Source: Clostridia bacterium (GTDB lineage: Bacteria; Bacillota_A; Clostridia; Oscillospirales; Acutalibacteraceae). Taken from it: a stretch of DNA of 11,893 nt. The notes below the pieces were generated by a model, which saw nothing but the letters and a program-made list of their open reading frames with translations, made no database searches and had not been told where the DNA came from. The stretch is from positions 1-11,893 of the forward strand of contig JAILQN010000190.1 of the NCBI GenBank assembly GCA_024699005.1. Direction: 5' to 3'. How positions within the stretch are numbered: position 1 is the stretch's first letter; every line of letters starts with the position of its first letter. Below, in pieces: positions 6,589 to 11,893 of the stretch. The position numbers were made by a program, and so were the translations under genes.

Positions 6589-6694
6589 AATGAATAATGA
6601 ATAGTTTTGGTTTTTGATTTATATATGCATTTTTGCTTCAGCAAAAATGAACCGCAATTATAAATTATTCATTCTTCAGTATTCATTATTCATT
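6589..6694. repeat. 106-bp palindromic MITE-like repeat
   Basis: Perfect 15-bp terminal inverted repeats, AATGAATAATGAATA (6589-6603) and its complement (6680-6694), enclose an AT-rich core. The core has a second hairpin: CATTTTTGC (6628-6636), loop TTCA, GCAAAAATG (6641-6649). No coding potential and no clear target-site duplication are visible. It lies between two genes on the same strand. The form fits a small non-autonomous or interspersed palindromic repeat; copy number cannot be seen here. Confidence 0.55.
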
Positions 6695-6720
6695 TAGAAA
6701 ATCCGACAGGAATTTCGCGC

Positions 6721-8595
6721 TCACGCGTCCGCGTCAGACGTCCTCAGGAACTCCTCGAAAGTGCTGAGACCGGCGGAGACCCTGAGAGTGATCCTGGCGT
6801 CGGCGGCGGTGATGACGCCGTCTTTATTGACGTCGCAGTTCAGGAATTTTGTGGAGTCCGGATCGGGATAATCCTCGAGCCTTGCGGAGATCCTGAGGAT
6901 ATATCTGGCGTCGGCGGCGTTCACGACACCGTTCAGATCCGCGTCGCCCAGCAGGTATTCCGGATCCAGCAGATTTCCGGGCTCGATAAGGTAGCCGGGC
7001 TTCACGTAGCGGTTATAGGTCATATACTGCATATAGTAAACGCTTGACCATATATCCTGATCTGAATTGCCAGTCAGCAGGTATTTCAGGAAGTCGCAGA
7101 CATTGCTCTCGGCGTCGTATGATCCGTATTTCATGTTGCGTATGAACCAGGTGCTGTCGGGCAGAGCGCAGGTGGAAGCGTCGATATAGTGGCAGATCGC
7201 GCCCATCTTGTAAGTGGGATCAAGGTGATCATACACGCTGCACATATAGTCTTTGTCGGTGAACTGCACCTGCTTGTGCCGGGACGCCGCACCGACATCG
7301 TTAAGCGGGATCGTGGTCGCACCGAAGGATGAGAAATAGGTATCGATCAGTCCGTCTGACTGGGCGGAGAGACCGAACATCTCGTCCTCGGAATAATCGT
7401 TGTCGCCTATCGGGAGAAGCTGAAGATCCCAGGATGATACTATGGAAACGTTGACGCCGGCTGTCTCGATATTGCTGAGCACTTCGGCGGCAGCGTACTG
7501 GGTGTCTTTGTAGGCGGCGATCTTCTCGAGCTGAGTGTCGTTGTAAGCTCTGTCGGCATCTTCGCCTTCATAATACATAAAGTCGACGGCATCCTCGTAA
7601 TACTCCACGGGGACCAAAGCCCAGAGACCGGTGAAGTTGCGCAGCAGCGTCCTCAGATAGCGGTCATAGAGCGGCTCCTTGACATGCGCCATCATCACGG
7701 ATATATCGAAGCAAAGGGACTGGATCTCCCAGTTGCGGTTGAGAACGTAGTTGGTGAGCCACCAGGCGAACCATGTCGCCGGATTGTCGGATACGTCGTT
7801 GGTGTAGCGGATGAACGCGCTCGGGTAGGTCTGATCGACCACGCTCAGCGAGGAGGAGAACAGGCTGCCGGTAAACAGATCGCCGATAAGGGAAGTGCCC
7901 ATGGCTGCGGAGTTCACGAATACGCAGTTGTTCACGTTTACGGCGGCGCCTTCGGAGTAAACGTCAAGATAAGCGAGAACGACGTTCGCGCCGTAACCCT
8001 CGCAGATAAGATTGACCATATCGGCGCCGGATTTGTTTTTGACGTTCTTTATAAACGCGCTCAGTTTCTGGGCGTTCTCAAAAACGTTGATGCGCCAGTC
8101 GTATGTGAAGACGTAAACGTTGTTGCCGCCGAACTTTTTCGCCATTGCCACACCGAGATCGCCCGCCGCAGTCCTCGCGGTGGTGCCTTCGCCGTAATTG
8201 TAATAGCTGATGGCATGGTCGTAGGTGTTCACGCCCAGATTGGCGCTTTTGGAAGTGCCGTCCGGGTTGAGCTGTATATACTGCAGGTCGTTGTAAAGGT
8301 CGGAGCCTACAATATAATTCAGGATCTCGTTATACTCGCCCGAAGCCATAGAAGCCACGGCAGCGGTCAGTATTTTGCCCACGATCGTTGTTATCTCAAG
8401 GTCGGTCGGCGGGAATATGACCTGCTGATCATAAGTATCGGGATTTGCGACGAGAGGGTTATTCTCGATGCCGTTTACCACGACTACCGGATATTCGGCA
8501 GTGGGAAACATTTCGGCGAACGCGCAGGACATGACCGAAACAAGCATGACCAGCGAGAGACATAACGCGACTGCCGTTTTGAGTAATCTGTTCAT
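6721..8595 (-). CDS. Secreted lipase-like alpha/beta-hydrolase with C-terminal dockerin, nucleophile Ser missing
   Basis: A 624-residue protein. The start is ATG 8595, with AAGGAGGA (8610-8603) seven bases before it. Residues 1-27 are a signal peptide, probably cut after CAFA; SVMSC is a poor lipobox. The body resembles LCAT/PGAP1-like lipases of Clostridia: PVVVVNGIENNPL (36-48) at the first strand, VYVFTYDWR (160-168), and VNLICEGYGANVVLAYL (194-210) at the nucleophile elbow. In active enzymes this elbow is GxSxG; here it is C-E-G200-Y-G, with Gly at the serine position. Possible acid and His regions are SDGLIDTYFSSFG and YDHLDP. A dockerin fills about 549-615, with loops DADLNGVVNAADAR and DVNKDGVITAADAR. 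It may bind rather than cut its ligand, or use another nucleophile. It is divergent from the N-dockerin gene and has its own promoter. Confidence 0.75.
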   Translation of the reverse strand: MNRLLKTAVALCLSLVMLVSVMSCAFAEMFPTAEYPVVVVNGIENNPLVANPDTYDQQVIFPPTDLEITTIVGKILTAAVASMASGEYNEILNYIVGSDLYNDLQYIQLNPDGTSKSANLGVNTYDHAISYYNYGEGTTARTAAGDLGVAMAKKFGGNNVYVFTYDWRINVFENAQKLSAFIKNVKNKSGADMVNLICEGYGANVVLAYLDVYSEGAAVNVNNCVFVNSAAMGTSLIGDLFTGSLFSSSLSVVDQTYPSAFIRYTNDVSDNPATWFAWWLTNYVLNRNWEIQSLCFDISVMMAHVKEPLYDRYLRTLLRNFTGLWALVPVEYYEDAVDFMYYEGEDADRAYNDTQLEKIAAYKDTQYAAAEVLSNIETAGVNVSIVSSWDLQLLPIGDNDYSEDEMFGLSAQSDGLIDTYFSSFGATTIPLNDVGAASRHKQVQFTDKDYMCSVYDHLDPTYKMGAICHYIDASTCALPDSTWFIRNMKYGSYDAESNVCDFLKYLLTGNSDQDIWSSVYYMQYMTYNRYVKPGYLIEPGNLLDPEYLLGDADLNGVVNAADARYILRISARLEDYPDPDSTKFLNCDVNKDGVITAADARITLRVSAGLSTFEEFLRTSDADA

Positions 8596-8635
8596 AAAAC
8601 AATCCTCCTTGGGATAATTCCACTGATACTGAAAT

Positions 8636-8664
8636 ATTATATAACATACATCCTGATAATGCAA
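8636..8664 (-). promoter_or_regulatory. Promoter of the lipase-like dockerin gene
   Basis: On the minus strand, TTGCAT (8664-8659), a 17-base spacer and TATAAT (8641-8636). The predicted start is near 8629, giving a leader of about 34 bases that contains AAGGAGGA. It sits back-to-back with the plus-strand promoter at 8702-8730. Confidence 0.7.
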
Positions 8665-8701
8665 GTGCTTTTTTTTAAGCATATTTTTGTGATTTATTCT
8701 A

Positions 8702-8730
8702 TTGATTATTGACTCGCGATATAGTAAAAT
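8702..8730 (+). promoter_or_regulatory. Promoter of the N-dockerin gene and miaB
   Basis: TTGATT (8702-8707), a 17-base spacer and TAAAAT (8725-8730). An overlapping alternative is TTGACT (8709-8714), 18 bases, TATTAC (8733-8738). Either would give a short leader before AAAGGAG (8757-8763). Since miaB starts one base after the first gene ends, it is likely transcribed from here too. Confidence 0.5.
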
Positions 8731-8771
8731 AGTATTACTTGTATTTTACTTATTTGAAAGGAGTCATCTCA

Positions 8772-10316
8772 ATGATAAGAAAAACAATATCGATACTGAT
8801 GGTATTGGCGCTCTTTGCATCCCTGTTTGCGTTTGCTTCGGCGGTGGAACCGTATTCCATCGGCGACGTAGACGGCAACGGTCAGATACTTGCCGATGAC
8901 GCGCGTCTCGCCCTGCGCGCTTCCGCGAAACTGGAAGAACTCACAGAGCAGCAGAAGGCGGCTGCCGACGTGGACGGCAGCGGCGAAGTGCTTGCCGACG
9001 ATGCGAGGGTGATCCTGCGGGTGTCCGCAAAGCTTGAACCGGTCCCCGGAGAACCCGGCGAGATCCCGGCAAAACCCGCTTCTCCCGATGAGGTGCTCAA
9101 GACTGCCGGGATGGAGACCGGCTTTGACACCGAGAATAAAGTGCTCTATTATCACTTTACTCTTTCCAACACGAGCAAGTATTATTCCGTCAGCTTCCCG
9201 GGCATCATGGTAGAGACCACGGGTGAAGAAGGCGGCTTTGATTTCCCGATCATAGAGTCGATCCGTCCGGGCGAGGTGATCGAGCTCGTCGGTATGATCT
9301 ACGGTATGGAGACGGCTCCGTCCGGCGCAAAGGTCACGATTTATTCCGTAACGAATTATGACGATAACGGCAATTCGGTTCCTCAGACGGTCTATACCCT
9401 CTGTACCGGCGAAGGCTCATTCGGCGCTCTTGAAGTCGCCAACGTCCGTTATTTCCAATCAGGCGTCGGCGGCAAGATCACAGGAACCATACGAAACAAC
9501 AACAGCTATAACGTTATGACTGCCTCGGTCTACGTCCTTCGCACGGACGGCAGCGGCAAAATACTGTCCGTGGACGGTCTTGAGACAAAAGACAGCCCCG
9601 TAACAGGCATACCGGCGGGCAAAAACGCTGCGTTCGAGCTGGCTGCCGAGGCAGATATCGGAAAGAATGACAGGATCGTGGTCTGCACCGACGGCTCGGA
9701 AACAGACGATACCTTCGAAAAGGTGTCGGTAGACCTGGAATCCTCAAAGGCTGCTTTGTCTTCTTCCTCTACTCTCGGCGTGGTTTTCAACGCGAAGAAC
9801 TCCGACATGGAGAACGCGATCTACGCTCCGCAGTTCCGCGTGACGGCATACGGGGCAAAGAACGCTTCGGGTGAACGTACCGTTCTCGGTGTGGGATATG
9901 TGACCGCGCAGATCATAGCCCCCGGCACGACCCTCAAGATCACCGCGGAGGCCTGTACCGTGGACACCAAAAACGAACGGCTCGAAGTGTTCAACATCAG
10001 ATACGTAGGCTGTTCATTTGCGGACAAGCCGGCTTCCGGTTATAAGAACCTCACCACTTTCGATATGAACATCGGAAAGGATGATCTGGGCACTAAGGTG
10101 CTGTCAGGTTTCGTTTCCAATCCCAACGGCAATAAGGTAAAGGACGTTACGGTTTGCCTTGCGGTATATTCCGAGACGGGGACTTTGCTCTATGTCAACT
10201 CCGCTATGGTCGAGGAAATAGAGAAAAAAGAATCCGCTCCGGTCGATATTCCTGTCGACAACGAGCCCTACAGATACGAGGTCATGGTGCTCAGCTGGAG
10301 CGACGTAACGGAGTAA
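8772..10316 (+). CDS. Secreted protein with N-terminal dockerin and beta-sandwich-like repeats
   Basis: A 514-residue secreted protein. The start is ATG 8772, with AAAGGAG (8757-8763) eight bases before it; a TTG start at 8739 would put codons over that site. Residues 1-24 are a signal peptide ending FASA. A dockerin follows at once (29-89) with loops DVDGNGQILADDAR and DVDGSGEVLADDAR, then a Pro-rich linker (88-104). The rest appears to be three or four beta-rich modules, the clearest being 220-325, 330-410 and 428-514. Their strand-turn patterns (NNNSYNVMTASVYVLRTDG, NPNGNKVKDVTVCLAVYSETG) recall FxLYD-like extracellular domains. No enzyme motif is seen, so a structural or adhesive role is likely. 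Dockerins usually sit at the C terminus, so the N-terminal position is uncommon. It is followed by miaB with a one-base gap, probably without functional relation. Confidence 0.75.
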   Translation: MIRKTISILMVLALFASLFAFASAVEPYSIGDVDGNGQILADDARLALRASAKLEELTEQQKAAADVDGSGEVLADDARVILRVSAKLEPVPGEPGEIPAKPASPDEVLKTAGMETGFDTENKVLYYHFTLSNTSKYYSVSFPGIMVETTGEEGGFDFPIIESIRPGEVIELVGMIYGMETAPSGAKVTIYSVTNYDDNGNSVPQTVYTLCTGEGSFGALEVANVRYFQSGVGGKITGTIRNNNSYNVMTASVYVLRTDGSGKILSVDGLETKDSPVTGIPAGKNAAFELAAEADIGKNDRIVVCTDGSETDDTFEKVSVDLESSKAALSSSSTLGVVFNAKNSDMENAIYAPQFRVTAYGAKNASGERTVLGVGYVTAQIIAPGTTLKITAEACTVDTKNERLEVFNIRYVGCSFADKPASGYKNLTTFDMNIGKDDLGTKVLSGFVSNPNGNKVKDVTVCLAVYSETGTLLYVNSAMVEEIEKKESAPVDIPVDNEPYRYEVMVLSWSDVTE

Positions 10317-10317
10317 A

Positions 10318-11742
10318 ATGCCCGGCAAAGTAAATTCATTCGTTCCGGAGGGCGAGATACAGGCGCAGAAAGCCTACGCCGTCCTTGCAAAGGAAATGCT
10401 CCTCAGAAGATACGGCAGACAGCCGTCGGCGTTCGTTCACACCTACGGCTGTCAGGGCAACGTTTCGGATTCCGAGCGCATTAAAGGTCAGCTTGACTGG
10501 ATGGGATTCCGCTTTGTCGACTCTCCCGAAGACGCAGACCTCGTGCTTTACAATACCTGCGCAGTCAGGGAGCACGCCGAGGACAGGGTCTTCGGTAACG
10601 TGGGCGCCCTGAAGCCCATAAAAGAGAAGCGTCCGGATATGATCATCGCTCTGTGCGGGTGTATGATGCAGCAGGACAGGATCGCCTCCAGGATAAAAAA
10701 GAGCTATCCCTACGTCAATATCGTGTTCGGGACTTACGCCCTTTACCGTGTTCCGCAGATGTTTTATGAATATCTGGCCGACGGCAAAAGAGTGTTCGAT
10801 ACCGCGGCCGGTCCCGAAGCGATAGCGGAGGGCATTCCCGCGGTGCGTGATTCCGGCGCGAGGGGCTGGCTGCCGATCATGTACGGGTGCAACAACTTTT
10901 GTACCTACTGCATCGTGCCCTATGTGCGCGGCAGGGAGCGCAGCCGCCGCCCCGGGGAGATCCTTGCCGAAGCGGAGCGTCTTATCGCCGGTGGCGTAAA
11001 AGACATCACTCTTCTGGGCCAGAACGTCAACTCCTACGGAAAAACCCTGGACGACGGTGTGGATTTTGCCGCGCTGCTCCGGGCCATGAACAGGATCCCG
11101 GGCGATTTTATCATCCGCTTTATGACCTCGCACCCCAAGGACTGCACAAAAGACCTTCTGGATGCCATGGCGGAATGCGATAAAGTTGCCCATCATCTGC
11201 ACCTGCCCGTGCAGAGCGGCTCCGATTCGGTGCTTGCCCGCATGCACAGAGGGTACACAAAGGAAAAGTATCTCGGACTGATAAAATACGCGAAACAGGT
11301 CATGCCCGATATATCGCTCACGAGCGATATCATCGTCGGATTCCCCGGCGAGACGGACTCGGAATTCAATGACACTCTCTCGCTTGTCGCCGAGGTCGGA
11401 TACACGTCACTTTTTACATTCATCTATTCGAAGAGACCCGGTACCCCGGCTGCAGAACTGGAGGATCCGGTCACAAGGGCGGAAAAGAACCGGCGTTTCA
11501 AGGCTTTGACCGATCTGCAGGAGAGCATCGCCGCTGAAAACCGTGCCGCAATGAACGGACGGATCTTCAGGACCCTTGTCGAACCCGGCGAAGACCCCGG
11601 AATGCTCATGGGCAGGACCGCCGGCAACGTCGCGATACTGTTCCCGGGTTCTCCCGATCTTGTCGGCAGTTTCGTCGACCTGCGGGTGACGGAATCGCTT
11701 AACTGGATCGTTAAAGGCGAACTGGTTTTAACTGCCGGCTAA
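10318..11742 (+). CDS. miaB: tRNA-2-methylthio-N6-dimethylallyladenosine synthase (radical SAM)
   Basis: A 474-residue, full-length MiaB. It adds a methylthio group to N6-isopentenyladenosine at position 37 of tRNAs that read codons starting with U, using two iron-sulfur clusters. The N-terminal UPF0004 domain holds cluster Cys C45 (HTYGCQGN), C81 (NTCAVREHAEDRVFGNVG) and C113 or C115 (ALCGCMMQQ). The radical SAM cluster is C191-x3-C195-x2-C198 (YGCNNFCTYC). LLGQNVNSYG, HLHLPVQSGSD, SDIIVGFPGET and FIYSKRPGTPAA follow in the usual order. The C-terminal TRAM domain (about 405-470) binds tRNA. The common GCQMN reads GCQGN here, a tolerated variation. The start lies one base after the stop of the dockerin gene, with GGAG only four bases before it, so translational coupling is likely. 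No intrinsic terminator is visible after it. Confidence 0.95.
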   Translation: MPGKVNSFVPEGEIQAQKAYAVLAKEMLLRRYGRQPSAFVHTYGCQGNVSDSERIKGQLDWMGFRFVDSPEDADLVLYNTCAVREHAEDRVFGNVGALKPIKEKRPDMIIALCGCMMQQDRIASRIKKSYPYVNIVFGTYALYRVPQMFYEYLADGKRVFDTAAGPEAIAEGIPAVRDSGARGWLPIMYGCNNFCTYCIVPYVRGRERSRRPGEILAEAERLIAGGVKDITLLGQNVNSYGKTLDDGVDFAALLRAMNRIPGDFIIRFMTSHPKDCTKDLLDAMAECDKVAHHLHLPVQSGSDSVLARMHRGYTKEKYLGLIKYAKQVMPDISLTSDIIVGFPGETDSEFNDTLSLVAEVGYTSLFTFIYSKRPGTPAAELEDPVTRAEKNRRFKALTDLQESIAAENRAAMNGRIFRTLVEPGEDPGMLMGRTAGNVAILFPGSPDLVGSFVDLRVTESLNWIVKGELVLTAG

Positions 11743-11893
11743 ATCTAAACACTAAGTAAGCACTGATTAATTCTTGTGCATACATCTTGCCGGCTCTTTT
11801 TCCGGCATCTATCACAAAAATGCTCGTTAATACACAAAGTATTGCCTGCGCTTTTTGTTTCAGCTGCCGAAAAAATATCTCGGCAATCTGCAT
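11711..11893 (-). other. Weak antisense ORF and small stem-loops at the window's right edge
   Basis: Between miaB and the window end lie two 6-bp stem-loops (11788-11807 and 11865-11885), neither with a U tract. A 60-codon minus-strand frame runs from ATG 11893 to 11711 with a hydrophobic centre (AQAILCVLTSIFVIDAG), then crosses the 3' end of miaB. No ribosome binding site can be checked because the window ends at the ATG. It may be chance or part of an interspersed repeat; I do not assign a product. Confidence 0.2.

Noticed and set aside
6565..6720. A tetrahydrofolate or preQ1 riboswitch upstream of folE
   Set aside because: I looked for their conserved core sequences and found none; the region is mostly the palindromic repeat.
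7684..8565. A 293-codon plus-strand open frame opposite the lipase-like gene
   Set aside because: It is antisense to a gene with signal peptide, dockerin and a strong promoter and ribosome binding site. Its own translation shows no recognisable domain; it results from codon bias on the other strand.
10336..11247. A 303-codon minus-strand open frame
   Set aside because: It lies opposite miaB, whose motifs are complete and in order; no ribosome binding site or domain supports the antisense frame.

Overview
The window looks like a chromosomal segment of a Gram-positive anaerobe of the class Clostridia, probably an uncultured gut Oscillospirales/Ruminococcaceae-like bacterium. The reasons are AGGAG-type ribosome binding sites, near-consensus sigma-A promoters, three secreted proteins with dockerin modules, a DUF6273 surface protein, a GH43 hydrolase fragment and a MiaB of firmicute type. 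This placement is inference from gene content; no rRNA or tRNA is present.

Layout from left to right. (1) 2-475: the 3' end of a GH43-type glycoside hydrolase, followed by a 14-bp hairpin. (2) 537-1928: a compact two-gene locus, an AbrB-like DNA-binding protein followed through an ATGA overlap by a HipA-like kinase. It is driven by a consensus promoter whose spacer holds a perfect 15-bp palindrome, so it looks like an autoregulated toxin-antitoxin-like kinase module. This is the most system-like unit in the window. (3) 1929-2370: a non-coding stretch with a strong promoter, a 16-codon small ORF and an (AGCA)n tetranucleotide repeat, leading into (4) 2371-4284, a secreted DUF6273 protein with five CxxC repeats and a C-terminal dockerin. 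(5) On the minus strand, 6521-4477: folE (GTP cyclohydrolase I), overlapping by ATGA a DHFR/RibD-like reductase. The reductase is fused in frame to a second protein carrying a degenerate RNase H-like domain. The junction contains an A6 run and an intact internal ribosome binding site and ATG, so this may be two genes joined by a one-base indel. A terminator-like hairpin lies just before the folE start codon. (6) 6589-6694: a small palindromic MITE-like repeat. (7) Minus strand 8595-6721: a secreted lipase-like alpha/beta-hydrolase whose nucleophile elbow lacks serine, with a C-terminal dockerin. (8) Divergent from it, 8772-10316: a secreted protein with an N-terminal dockerin and beta-sandwich-like repeats, one nucleotide upstream of (9) miaB, 10318-11742, a complete tRNA methylthiotransferase gene. 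The right edge holds a weak antisense ORF.

The three dockerin proteins probably share a cohesin partner encoded elsewhere, at least the two with nearly identical dockerins. FolE and the reductase domain form a small pterin-related operon. The AbrB/HipA-like pair and the palindromic repeat are accessory elements between housekeeping and secreted-protein genes.
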